Below, one piece after another: positions 22,016 to 30,590 of a stretch of DNA of 64,000 nt (its first letter is position 1; each line of letters begins with the position of its first letter). The stretch covers positions 1-64,000 of the forward strand of contig DAOQMM010000004.1 in assembly GCA_035335645.1 (NCBI GenBank). The letters are read 5' to 3'. This DNA is from Zoogloea sp035335645 (GTDB taxonomy: Bacteria > Pseudomonadota > Gammaproteobacteria > Burkholderiales > Rhodocyclaceae). A program made the translations under genes and the position numbers. The notes beneath the pieces were generated by a model. That model searched no databases. It saw only the letters and a program-made list of their open reading frames with translations, and had not been told where the DNA came from.

Positions 22016-23830
22016 TTGGACAACCGATTCTCCATTCAGGGGCGCCTCAGCCCGAATCCGGCCGGCACGCCGGGCGAACTGTCCATCGAGCGCCTGGACG
22101 ACGGGTGGCGCTGCCACTGGGCCGGCGCCCGCCTGGAGGTCCATGCCCCTGCCCGTCTGGCGGAGCGGGACGGCATCCTGTGCGTGGCCAGCGGATCGCC
22201 CCGCCTGCCGGTCAGCGGCGCCGACATCGCCGACGCCTGGCTCGAACTCCACGCCCGCCATGGTGCCGATGTCCATCGCGACGTGAAGGGCCTGTTCAGC
22301 GTCGCGTTCTTTGACACCCGCCGCCAGACCGCATCCTTTTACACCGACCGCTTTGCCACCGAATCCTGGTGCTTCGGTGAAGAAGACGGCGCCCTGTGCT
22401 TTTCGGACCGGGCCGACGCGGTGCCCCTGACGCGTCGCAGCGTCAGTGCCCAGTCGATCTTCGACTACCTGTTCTTCCACGTCATCCCGTCGCCGGTCAC
22501 GCTCTTCCGGGAAGTCCGCCGCCTGCCCCCCGCAAGCCGCCTCGACTGGCAGAACGGCAGCACCCGTCAGGCCCCCTACTGGGTGCCGGTCTTCCGGGAG
22601 GACACGCGTGTGTCCGTGGAGGACGCCAAGGCCCGCTTCATGGAGATCGTGCGCGACTCCGTCACCCGCGAGATCGACCGGGACGACGTGGGCGCATTTC
22701 TCTCCGGCGGCACCGACAGTTCCACCGTCTCGGGCATGCTCGGGCGCATCACCGGCCGGCCGGCGCGGACCTACTCGATGGGCTTCGACGCCACCGGCTA
22801 CGACGAGATGGAGTACGCGCGCATCGCCGCCAAGCACTTCAAGACCGATCACCACGAGTACTACGTCACCCCGGAAGATCTCCTCGAAGGCATTCCCAAG
22901 GTGGCACGCAGCTACGACCAACCCTTCGGCAACTCCTCGGCCGTGCCCGCCTGGATCTGCGCCAGCCGCGCCCGCGCCGACGGCATCGGCAAGCTGCTGG
23001 CCGGCGACGGCGGTGACGAGCTCTTCGGCGGCAACGCCCGCTACGCCAAACAGCGCGTCTTCGGCTGGTACGACACCATCCCCTCGCCCCTGCGCAGCGG
23101 CCTGATCGAACCCCTCAGCGGCCTGCCCGGCATGGACCGCATCCCCCTTATCAAGAAGGGCGTCAGCTACGTGGAGCAGGCCAGCGTGCCCATGCCCGAC
23201 CGCATGCAGATGTACAACCTGCTCCTGCGCCTGGGCCTCGACACCGTGTTCCAGCCCAACTTCCTCAAGGGCATCGACACCGGCGAGCCGTCCCGCCTGC
23301 AGCGTGACACCTGGGCCCTGGTGCCGGAAGGCAGCCTGCTCAACCGCATGCTCGCCTTCGACTGGAAATACACCCTCGCCGACAACGACCTGCCCAAGGT
23401 CATCGGCACCACCCGCCTGGCCGGCGTGGACGTGGGCTTCCCGCTGCTGTCGGACGAGCTCCTCGACTTTTCCCTGACCCTGCCCAGCGAATGGAAGCTC
23501 AAGGGCTTCAAGCTGCGCTGGCTGTTCAAGGAGGCCCTGCGCGGCTTCCTGCCGGACGAGATCATCACCAAGAAGAAGCACGGCTTCGGCCTGCCCTTCG
23601 GCGTATGGGCCGTCAAGCACCCCGGCCTCAAGGCCCTCGCCTGCGACACCCTGGAGGCCTTCGGCCAGCGCGGCGTGATGAGCCCCACCTTCCTCCACGA
23701 CCTGCACGCCAAGTGGCTGCCCGAACATCCGGGCTACTACGGTGAGCTGGTGTGGATCGTCATGATGCTCGAACAGTGGCTGCAGGCCTACGCGCCCGAC
23801 TGGCGCCTCGGCGGCCCGGCCCGGGCATGA
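22016..23830 (+). CDS. asparagine-synthase-like amidoligase lacking the glutaminase Cys
   Basis: 604 residues. The C-terminal half is a typical asparagine-synthase domain with the PP-loop FLSGGTDSSTVSGML (near residue 230) and LLAGDGGDELFGG, so it can form an acyl-AMP and transfer nitrogen. The N-terminal half resembles the class II amidotransferase domain (DVKGLFSVAFFDTRRQTASF) but lacks the catalytic N-terminal Cys: it begins at a TTG with Asp-Asn following. TTG at 22016 has GAGG six bases upstream, and no upstream MCG start exists in frame. It therefore cannot hydrolyse glutamine in the usual way; it may use free ammonia, another amine, or a partner glutaminase. The two other asparagine-synthase genes in the locus keep the Cys. 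Its stop overlaps the heparinase-like gene. Confidence 0.85.
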   Translation: MDNRFSIQGRLSPNPAGTPGELSIERLDDGWRCHWAGARLEVHAPARLAERDGILCVASGSPRLPVSGADIADAWLELHARHGADVHRDVKGLFSVAFFDTRRQTASFYTDRFATESWCFGEEDGALCFSDRADAVPLTRRSVSAQSIFDYLFFHVIPSPVTLFREVRRLPPASRLDWQNGSTRQAPYWVPVFREDTRVSVEDAKARFMEIVRDSVTREIDRDDVGAFLSGGTDSSTVSGMLGRITGRPARTYSMGFDATGYDEMEYARIAAKHFKTDHHEYYVTPEDLLEGIPKVARSYDQPFGNSSAVPAWICASRARADGIGKLLAGDGGDELFGGNARYAKQRVFGWYDTIPSPLRSGLIEPLSGLPGMDRIPLIKKGVSYVEQASVPMPDRMQMYNLLLRLGLDTVFQPNFLKGIDTGEPSRLQRDTWALVPEGSLLNRMLAFDWKYTLADNDLPKVIGTTRLAGVDVGFPLLSDELLDFSLTLPSEWKLKGFKLRWLFKEALRGFLPDEIITKKKHGFGLPFGVWAVKHPGLKALACDTLEAFGQRGVMSPTFLHDLHAKWLPEHPGYYGELVWIVMMLEQWLQAYAPDWRLGGPARA

Positions 23831-26055
23831 CGGCCGCCCGCCCCGACGCACCGTCTGCAGCCTCTGCAAGCCGCCCACCCGCCCGTGCGGGCGCGGCGCT
23901 GCTGCGGCTGGGCCTGCCGCTGCTCCTCATCGCCCTGGTGTGGCTGGCTCACTATGCCCATTTCCACGTGGACCGCAGTCCGGTGGCAGAAGCCGTGGTC
24001 GAGCAGGCCCGTCAGGCGCCCGACGACGCCCGCCTCGACGAGATCGGCCACATGTCCCTGGCCATCGACCTGGGCGTCCCGTCGGACCGGGTCGTGGCCA
24101 CCGCCGATCTGATCGTGCGGGGCACCGCCCTCTTTCCCGCCTACCTGGATGGCCCGACGCCGCTGACCGGATATCCGGCGGATTTCCGCTTCGGTCCCGG
24201 TACCTTCCAGCTCGCTGCCGCCGGATTCGGCTTTGAAGACATCCTGCTGGAAGCCTACGAACGCACCGCCGACGCCCGCTACCTGCGCACCGCCTACCAG
24301 CGTATTCAGGATTTCGCCGCCTTCGAGCTCACCCAGCGGGAAGCCGTCGATTTCCTGTGGAACGACCACGCCATCGCCTGCCGCGTTGCCGTGGTGGCGC
24401 GCCTGTGGCGCCACATCCGCCACGACCCGGCCTACCCCGCCGACGGTCTGCGCAACCTGCTGTCCCTCATCGCCCGTGGCGGTCGCTTTCTCGCCGCGCC
24501 GGACCACTTCACCGCACGCACCAACCACGGGGTGATCCAGAACGTCGCCCTCATGCAGATCGCCGCGGCCTTCCCGAGCCTGCCCGACAGCGCCGGCTGG
24601 GCCCGCCTGGGCATGGAGCGGCTGGCCCTGCAACTGCCCTTCTACGTATCGCCCGAAGGTGTCGTGCTGGAACACTCGGCGGATTATCAGCACGTGGGCG
24701 TCAGCCTGCTCGCCATGGCCGTCCGCCTCGCCCGCCTCAACGACCTGCCGGTTTCCCGCGAGCTGCTCGACAAGTCTGCCGCCAGCCGGACCGTCCAGAG
24801 CCAGCTCCAGCGCCCCGACGGCAGTCTGCCCGCCGTCGGCGACTCCATCGTGGGACGCCCCCACACCGCCGTCACCGGCGCCACCGACGGCTCCACACCC
24901 GTCGCCGAACAGCCGGCCCCGTTCCCGCTCCCTGAGCCCGCTGCCCACGTCTATCCGGTCTCCGGCTACGCCCTGTGGTGGACCGGAGACGATCCAGCCC
25001 TGCGCAGCCAGACCGTCATCGCCTGGGCCAAACACGACGGCCACGGTCACAAGCACGCCGACGAAGGCTCGCTGCTCCTGTGGTCCGGCGGCCGTGACTG
25101 GCTCACCAGCATCGCCTACTGGCCCTACGGTGGTGCCAACGAAAAGGCTGCCTACGGCTGGTCCGGCGCCAATGCCCCCCACGGTATCGGTGAGCTTGCC
25201 GCCAGCGTGCGCACCGTGGAACTCCTTGGCAGCGCCGACGACGCCCAGATGCACGCCGTGGACCTGCTCCGCCGCACCGGCGACGGCGCCCAATTCCGGC
25301 GCCAGATCGTCCAGATCGACGCCCAGACCTGGCTCGTGCTGGATTTCGTTGACGGAAGCGCATCGGGCAGCGAAACCGACTGGACCCTGCCGCCGGCATT
25401 GGGCCTCACCGCCCGCGCCGACGACCGCAGCTTCCAGTCCACAGAAGCCGAGGGGCGCCGGCTGATCCTCAGCCTGGCGGCGCCCTCCACGACGCGCAGC
25501 CGCATCCTGCGAGGCTCCCAGGACCCCTTCGCAGGCTGGGTGTCGGTGAATCTGCGCCCAACGCCCGCCAGCACGCTCCGGGTGACCGACCCGTCGGCCC
25601 GCTCGGTGACCGCCCTCCTGCTCGCCCTGCGGCCCGCAGACCGGATCGGCCCACAGCTCAGTGTGGCGCCCGGTGCGACGCCCGAAGCCTGGTCGATCCA
25701 CATCGACGAGGAAGGCTCCCGCCATGCGGTGACCCGTCAGGGCGCCCGCCTCGCGATGGACGATGCCAGCGTGCTCAGCCTTGCCGCACCTGCGGACATT
25801 GCACCGGCGCAAGCCGTCCTGCGCGCCGCTTATCGCAAGGCGGTGGACGCCTTCCCGCCCTGGCGCGACCTGTCACGCTTCCGGGCACGGATCGCATACG
25901 GATTGCTCGCATTGATGGTGGCCCAGGAGATCGCATGGCAGGTCTTCATCCGCCGGCCGGCCACCACGCCCGGCCAGCGTCGCGGGGTGCTGCTAGGCCT
26001 GAGCGCGGGATGGATCGCGCTGGGTGCGTGGATCTTCGGGATCTATCTGGCCTGA
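23827..26055 (+). CDS. heparinase II/III-family protein, membrane-anchored
   Basis: 742 residues. An N-terminal hydrophobic segment (LLRLGLPLLLIALVWLAHYA, about 28-47) should anchor it with the bulk in the periplasm. An all-helical toroid domain follows (with NDHAIACRVAVVARLWRHI and NHGVIQNVALMQIAAAFP), and then the beta-rich heparinase II/III domain with HDGHGHKHADEGSLLLWSGG, whose His residues are typical of polysaccharide lyases of this class. Two more hydrophobic segments end the protein. Such lyases cut uronate-containing glycans by beta-elimination; here it may trim or release the exopolysaccharide. The ATG overlaps the preceding stop by four bases. It is the last gene of the rightward operon and convergent with the leftward array. 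Substrate unknown. Confidence 0.85.
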   Translation: MTAARPDAPSAASASRPPARAGAALLRLGLPLLLIALVWLAHYAHFHVDRSPVAEAVVEQARQAPDDARLDEIGHMSLAIDLGVPSDRVVATADLIVRGTALFPAYLDGPTPLTGYPADFRFGPGTFQLAAAGFGFEDILLEAYERTADARYLRTAYQRIQDFAAFELTQREAVDFLWNDHAIACRVAVVARLWRHIRHDPAYPADGLRNLLSLIARGGRFLAAPDHFTARTNHGVIQNVALMQIAAAFPSLPDSAGWARLGMERLALQLPFYVSPEGVVLEHSADYQHVGVSLLAMAVRLARLNDLPVSRELLDKSAASRTVQSQLQRPDGSLPAVGDSIVGRPHTAVTGATDGSTPVAEQPAPFPLPEPAAHVYPVSGYALWWTGDDPALRSQTVIAWAKHDGHGHKHADEGSLLLWSGGRDWLTSIAYWPYGGANEKAAYGWSGANAPHGIGELAASVRTVELLGSADDAQMHAVDLLRRTGDGAQFRRQIVQIDAQTWLVLDFVDGSASGSETDWTLPPALGLTARADDRSFQSTEAEGRRLILSLAAPSTTRSRILRGSQDPFAGWVSVNLRPTPASTLRVTDPSARSVTALLLALRPADRIGPQLSVAPGATPEAWSIHIDEEGSRHAVTRQGARLAMDDASVLSLAAPADIAPAQAVLRAAYRKAVDAFPPWRDLSRFRARIAYGLLALMVAQEIAWQVFIRRPATTPGQRRGVLLGLSAGWIALGAWIFGIYLA

Positions 26056-26101
26056 GCCCCGACCACCGGATGTTCACCGTTCCGGTACGCGCAGGGACCG
26101 G

Positions 26102-26144
26102 GTTGCCGTCAGAATCCATCACCGCCGGTACACCGGACGGCAAC
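26102..26144. terminator. inverted repeat between convergent eps operons
   Basis: Arms GTTGCCGTC (26102-26110) and GACGGCAAC (26136-26144) pair perfectly and enclose a smaller CCGGT/ACCGG repeat. It lies in the 185-bp gap between the two convergent operons; a TTTT follows on the right. It probably ends one or both transcripts. Nothing else is seen in this gap. Confidence 0.5.
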
Positions 26145-26240
26145 GGCCGCCTTTTGTAGGGACGCACGATCGACCAGACGGCTGGGCCCCCAGACGCCGG
26201 CACGCCCGGTCCCCCACGCACGCCCGCGCTGCACCGCAGA

Positions 26241-27764
26241 TCAGCGGACCGGCGCACCCGCTTCGCTGCTCCGCCCCATCGGGCCGATGTAGGACGTGGC
26301 GACCACCACGTTGTCGATGTACAGGCTCATGTCCCGCGGCGACGGATCAACACCGCCGTAATAGACGTTGAACCAGACGCTCTCGATCCGCAGCTGGGGA
26401 ACATTGCGCAGCTGGATGTCGGTCCGCTCCACCACCAGCCGGCCGTCGATCCACGCCCGCAGGATGCCGTCGGACTTGCCCGGGGTGTTGAGCTTCAGGT
26501 ACTGCTCCACGCAGTACCAGCGATTGTTCGCCAGGGCTGCCAGGCGCCCGAGGGGCCAGGGCCAGAAGTCGCCGGAGGGATCGCGCATGGCGGCGTGATA
26601 GGCGTAAGTGCCCATGCCGGTGCGCCCGGACAGCGGATTGCCGCTTCGGGACACCATGGAGAACTGCCCGCGCAGGGACCAGCCATCGTCGCCGGTACTC
26701 TTGCGCAGCCCCCACCCTGCCTTGCCGTAGGTGCCGGCGAATCCCGGCATCTTGCCGGCGCTCTGCTCCGGCCCCCAGTCGGCGGCAAAGCGCAGGTAGT
26801 AGCGGAAATAGGCCTCTTCAGGCTCCGAACCGGTCTTGTCCCGGTAGTTATAGCGCAGATCCAGCCCGAGATTGCCGTTGCGCGGGACCGTCACCCGCAA
26901 GGCGCGGCCGCTGAGGGGCAGGAACAGCCGCTCGGGATCCGAGGTGACGGTGGTGGATGTGCTCCGCGAATCATATTCCGACCACGCCGAACTCCAGCGA
27001 TCCGCCTCGAAATCCGAGAAGAACAGCACTCTGGGATCCTTGGCGATGCCCGCGTCCCCCACATAAGCCGCCGCCAGACCCGGCCGCGGCAGACGATCCG
27101 GAGATTCCGGCGCCCGCACCGCAAACACACCCAGCGTCGTGTCGTTGCCGTACTGATCGTCCACACGCATTGTCAGGACCGCCTTGTCGAGGACACGCCC
27201 GGCAAATTTCTCGACCGGCAGGGCGAAGGCCAGCAGGCTACGATAGGTGCCGCCGGCGCGCAGACGCGGTTCGAATCCGAGGCCCTTTTCGGTGGAGCAG
27301 TCGAGATAGGCATCCGACACCGGATCGAAGGCCGTGCGACGGCCGTCCTTGAATTCCAGGCGCAGGAGCGGTCGGGCCGTGATGTCGGGATGCTCCCGGC
27401 TGGCAAAGACGACGATGTTGCCGCCGGGACCGCTGGTGGACATGAGCATCGCGCCCTGGGCCGGATCGGCCTTGCCGGCCAGCCAGTCGCGGGCCAGTCC
27501 GGTCATGTCGATCTCCACCAGATGCCCGCGACTGCCTTCGCGGATCACCGTCGTGGAATAGGCCCGCGTACCGTAGGAACGCCGGTCCGCATCGGCCCAG
27601 TCACCCCCCTCACGGTTCCAGCGCCCACCTCCGACGCCGTTGAAATAGTGGCAGCTGGCGCCGTCGATGGCGTCGGGCAGGCTGTTTTCCGGCGATGCGG
27701 CCCACGCGCCAAGGGTCAGGACACTTGCCCCGACGGCCAGCATCCGCCCGAGCAGGCGGATCAC
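26241..27764 (-). CDS. secreted DNRLRE / polysaccharide-lyase-14-like protein
   Basis: 507 residues, starting at a GTG that overlaps the upstream stop (GTGA). A signal peptide is visible (RLLGRMLAVGASVLTLGAWA). The first half resembles the DNRLRE beta-sandwich found in extracellular proteins: STTVIREGSRGHLVEIDMTG, a glycine-rich turn, then LLRLEFKD and RSLLAFALPVE. The second half (about 270-490) looks like family 14 polysaccharide lyases, with YFRYYLRFAADWGPEQSAGK, MPGFAGTYGK and WSLRGQFSM, and ends in a beta-strand with SLYIDNVVVATSYIG. PL14 enzymes cut glucuronan or alginate, which would suit an acidic product of this locus. Family assignment is by motif memory, and catalysis is not proven. 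It is the last gene of the 27-kb leftward array. Confidence 0.65.
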   Translation of the reverse strand: MIRLLGRMLAVGASVLTLGAWAASPENSLPDAIDGASCHYFNGVGGGRWNREGGDWADADRRSYGTRAYSTTVIREGSRGHLVEIDMTGLARDWLAGKADPAQGAMLMSTSGPGGNIVVFASREHPDITARPLLRLEFKDGRRTAFDPVSDAYLDCSTEKGLGFEPRLRAGGTYRSLLAFALPVEKFAGRVLDKAVLTMRVDDQYGNDTTLGVFAVRAPESPDRLPRPGLAAAYVGDAGIAKDPRVLFFSDFEADRWSSAWSEYDSRSTSTTVTSDPERLFLPLSGRALRVTVPRNGNLGLDLRYNYRDKTGSEPEEAYFRYYLRFAADWGPEQSAGKMPGFAGTYGKAGWGLRKSTGDDGWSLRGQFSMVSRSGNPLSGRTGMGTYAYHAAMRDPSGDFWPWPLGRLAALANNRWYCVEQYLKLNTPGKSDGILRAWIDGRLVVERTDIQLRNVPQLRIESVWFNVYYGGVDPSPRDMSLYIDNVVVATSYIGPMGRSSEAGAPVR

Positions 27765-28543
27765 TCGCCGGCCCTCGTCGCGGCCGCGCCGGGCGCAGCG
27801 GCGGCGGCACCGGAGGCGTTCGCACCCGTGTTTGCCGGCGGGGCCGCGGTGCCCGGCGGGTCTTCGGGCGCGGGCTCGGGCTGGGGTCGCCACGCGCCGA
27901 TGCGCTGCAGCTTGTTGCGCAGTCCGGGCAGCGGATGTCCCAGGGCGTAGGCCTTGTGGGCTGCTTCGAGCGCCTGCTGGGGCTTGTCCACCATCAACAG
28001 GCCCAGGCCCAGGTTGTACTGATAGTTGGCCGAGTCCACCTGAAGCTCGCGGGCCTTGGCCATCTGTTCGGCGGCTTCGGCCTTCATGCCGCGCTGGACC
28101 AGCCAAAGACCGTTGATGAGGTACATCAGGCCGTCGTCGGGGCGGAACTGAATCGCCCGGGAAACCCAGCAATCGACAGTCTCCGTGGTACCGGTGGGCG
28201 TCGGGGTCTTCTGCTTGAGCCCCAGCTTCACCATGGCGTTGAGCGCCCGGAAGTGGTTGGGGAAATAGCGCAGGGTGAATTCCAGATCGTGGCCCACGTA
28301 GGCGCTGCTCTTGCCCTTGGTGAGGGATTCCACGCCGGTATCGAAGTGGTAGTTCTCAACTCGCAGGAGCTTGTCCGGCGGCGCCACACGGTAATCGTAG
28401 GGGCCGAACTCCAGTGCCGGGACCGGCTGGCAGGTCCCGTGCTCACCAGCCATTGCCGCGCTGGCCACCAACATGCCGGCCACCACCCATCCCGCAACCC
28501 GCCCGCGGCGGCTAAGGACGTGCATCGTTTCTCTGGTCACCAT
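27761..28543 (-). CDS. exported tetratricopeptide-repeat protein
   Basis: 260 residues. The N-terminus VAGWVVAGMLVASAAMAGEH is a signal peptide with an AMA cleavage site. The middle (about 90-200) holds TPR-like helix pairs, for example DGLMYLINGLWLVQRGMKAE and YQYNLGLGLLMVDKPQQALE. The C-terminal 45 residues are proline/alanine-rich and disordered. It is likely a periplasmic scaffold for export or modification of the polymer. The ATG at 28543 has GAGG close upstream; the ATG at 28525 is possible. Its stop overlaps the lyase-like gene start, so the two products are co-translated and may work together. Similar proteins occur in XrtA loci, but I know no defined function. Confidence 0.7.
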   Translation of the reverse strand: MVTRETMHVLSRRGRVAGWVVAGMLVASAAMAGEHGTCQPVPALEFGPYDYRVAPPDKLLRVENYHFDTGVESLTKGKSSAYVGHDLEFTLRYFPNHFRALNAMVKLGLKQKTPTPTGTTETVDCWVSRAIQFRPDDGLMYLINGLWLVQRGMKAEAAEQMAKARELQVDSANYQYNLGLGLLMVDKPQQALEAAHKAYALGHPLPGLRNKLQRIGAWRPQPEPAPEDPPGTAAPPANTGANASGAAAAAPGAAATRAGE

Positions 28544-28579
28544 GGAAGCCTCGTCAATGTGTCGAGCCTCTGCCGCGGA

Positions 28580-29578
28580 TCAGGCGCGGGCAGACGCCAG
28601 CTGGGGCGCGTCGACGTTCAGATAATTGCGCAACAGGCGCAGGGAGAATTTGCGCAGATTGTGATCCCAGGGCGTGAAGCGCGGCAACTCGTACAGCCCG
28701 GATTCCGAACCGACCGAGCCGTGGGACGTGGTGAAGGCTGCTTCGTAGCCGAGTTCCCGGGCGAGACGAGCGTGCACTGCCGTGTAATCCTTGCCCGGCC
28801 GACCGTTGGGATAAGCGAAGAAGCGCGGCGGACGTCCCAGGAGTTCCGCCAGACGGGCCCGGTCGCGGGCCATCTGGCTGCGGGCCTCGTCCTCGTCCAG
28901 CACCGCCAGGATGGGGTGCGAAACCGTATGTCCGCCAATCTCCATGCCCGCGTCCCGCAGGCCGCGCAACTGGGCGCTGCTCATCATCAGGTCCTCGGGC
29001 AGGCGGCTCCCGGTCTGGGCCACGAGCCGTGCCAGCGCCGCCTTCCGGCCATCGAGGTCGAGGTATTTGAGCTTCAACAGCAAGGCCTCGGCCAGCACCT
29101 GACGCTGCACAACGGACTGCGTCGCGCACATCCCCATGTCGAGCCAGGCCAGATCCAGGGTGGCACCGCCGTACTGGCGCAGGGTCTCGATGACCGCGTC
29201 GTTCCACATCAGGCCGCCGTCGAGGAAGCCGCTGGCCACGAAGAAGGTGGCTTCCATGCCATGTCGGCGCAGGATCGGACAGGCCACTGTGAAGTTGTCT
29301 GCGTAACCGTCGTCGAAGGTGATCGCCACCGACCGTGCCGGCAGGGTGCCCGCAGCCCTGCGGGACAGAGCCTCGGCCATGGGCAGGACGTGGAATTCCC
29401 GCCCGAGCATTGTCAGCAGGCGATCAAAGCGGTCGGCGTCGATCTCGTCCGGATTCATCGGGTCCGGTTCCGGAACGACGCGATGAAAGATCAGCACGGA
29501 CAGGCGCCGGCCCTTGCCGGGCAACAGCGACGCGAGGCCTTCGGCCTTCAGCGCCAGGGAACGGGGAAGCAGACCCAT
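28580..29578 (-). CDS. polysaccharide deacetylase family protein (NodB domain)
   Basis: 332 residues. The NodB homology core is clear: SVLIFHRVVPE, then the first metal motif AITFDDGYADN (Asp89/Asp90), EIGGHTVSHPILAVLDEDEA for the His-x3-His metal ligands, and FAYPNGRPGKDYT for the third motif. It should remove N-acetyl (or O-acetyl) groups from a glycan in a metal-dependent way. No signal peptide is evident, as is common for the XrtA-associated members, so location is uncertain. It lies 21 bases after a second, divergent deacetylase, so the two probably act on different positions or stages. Confidence 0.87.
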   Translation of the reverse strand: MGLLPRSLALKAEGLASLLPGKGRRLSVLIFHRVVPEPDPMNPDEIDADRFDRLLTMLGREFHVLPMAEALSRRAAGTLPARSVAITFDDGYADNFTVACPILRRHGMEATFFVASGFLDGGLMWNDAVIETLRQYGGATLDLAWLDMGMCATQSVVQRQVLAEALLLKLKYLDLDGRKAALARLVAQTGSRLPEDLMMSSAQLRGLRDAGMEIGGHTVSHPILAVLDEDEARSQMARDRARLAELLGRPPRFFAYPNGRPGKDYTAVHARLARELGYEAAFTTSHGSVGSESGLYELPRFTPWDHNLRKFSLRLLRNYLNVDAPQLASARA

Positions 29579-29599
29579 GAATTCCTCTCGGGAGACGGC

Positions 29600-30589
29600 T
29601 CAGGCGCCCCGCAGGCGCCGCCGCGCCCCACGCAGGAGTTCCTTGAAACCGGAGATTTCCGCCTCGAACTCGATGTCGGAAATATCGTCCGCGTCGAGAA
29701 AGCGGTGCAGCGCAAGACGGGGCGTCGTCCGTTCGTTGAGGCCGGCGATGCAGGTAGTGGCCGACACGACCCCCGCTGCCTCCAGCACCGGAAACGACGC
29801 GGCGCGCCATTCGCCGCTGGGATAGCACAGATGCCGCGCCGCAGCCACGCCGCAGGCAGCCAGCGCCGCCCGGTTATCGTCGATCTCGCGGCGCAGTTGG
29901 GCCGGATCGGCCGGGTAGCGGTGCCGGTGGGTGTGCAGCTCGATGGACAGCCCGGCCGCCTGCAGCGCACGAACCTGTTCGGCGGTGACAATCCGGAAGC
30001 GCTCGTCGAGCCCGGCGGATTCCGGTTCGAGCACCCCTGCCGCGCGGGCGTTCCGCAGGAAGGCCCGGCGGGCCGGCTTGTCGAGACGCTGGTAGCGGGC
30101 GATCGGCCCACCCTCCCCCGGCGGCAGCAGCGCCGCAAGCGCGTCGGCCCGTTCCGGGTGACGACGCAGGGCACGCCAGATCAGGTACTGGGCCACCAGA
30201 TCCGCCACGGGACGGGCAGCCGTCTGGTAGTGGGTGGTGAGGTAGAGCATCGCCGGAATCCGGCGCGCGGCCAGGGCAGGTGCCGCATGACGCAGCACGC
30301 TGATGAAGCCGTCGTCGATGGTGATGACCACGTCCCGCAAGCGTGCCGATCCGGCGTCCAGTCGACGCAGGGCCTCATCCAGGGTGATGACCCGGTAGCC
30401 TCGCCGGGCCAGCAGGTCGAGGCGCCGCGCAAATGTTGCCGGCTGCATGAACAGCTGCGGCCGGAAAAGATGCTCGTCCTCAAAGGCAAACGCGTGGTAG
30501 CAGAGGATGCTCTGGCGCCCGCGGTAGAGCCAGCTGGCCAGGGTGAACAAACCCAGCAGGCGGGCGAGACGATAGAAGGCCCCGCGCAC
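29600..30589 (-). CDS. second polysaccharide deacetylase family protein
   Basis: 329 residues from a GTG at 30589, one base after the stop of the ligase gene, a start that gives near-perfect operon packing. The core SILCYHAF opens the barrel, and DVVITIDDGFISVLR carries the metal-binding Asp pair (92/93). IELHTHRHRYPADPAQLRRE supplies the two His ligands, and ARHLCYPSGEW the third motif. It also carries an inserted helical region (about 130-190) that its neighbour lacks. The N-terminus has a short hydrophobic stretch (LLGLFTLASWLY) that may associate with the membrane. The substrate is probably the N-acetylated exopolysaccharide; unproven. Confidence 0.83.
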   Translation of the reverse strand: MRGAFYRLARLLGLFTLASWLYRGRQSILCYHAFAFEDEHLFRPQLFMQPATFARRLDLLARRGYRVITLDEALRRLDAGSARLRDVVITIDDGFISVLRHAAPALAARRIPAMLYLTTHYQTAARPVADLVAQYLIWRALRRHPERADALAALLPPGEGGPIARYQRLDKPARRAFLRNARAAGVLEPESAGLDERFRIVTAEQVRALQAAGLSIELHTHRHRYPADPAQLRREIDDNRAALAACGVAAARHLCYPSGEWRAASFPVLEAAGVVSATTCIAGLNERTTPRLALHRFLDADDISDIEFEAEISGFKELLRGARRRLRGA

Positions 30590-30590
30590 C

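Noticed and set aside
20786..23878. A leftward open frame of 1030 codons opposite the flippase and asparagine-synthase-like genes
   Set aside because: It spans two real genes with clear motifs on the other strand and has His/Gln/Gly-rich low-complexity content, typical of a shadow frame.
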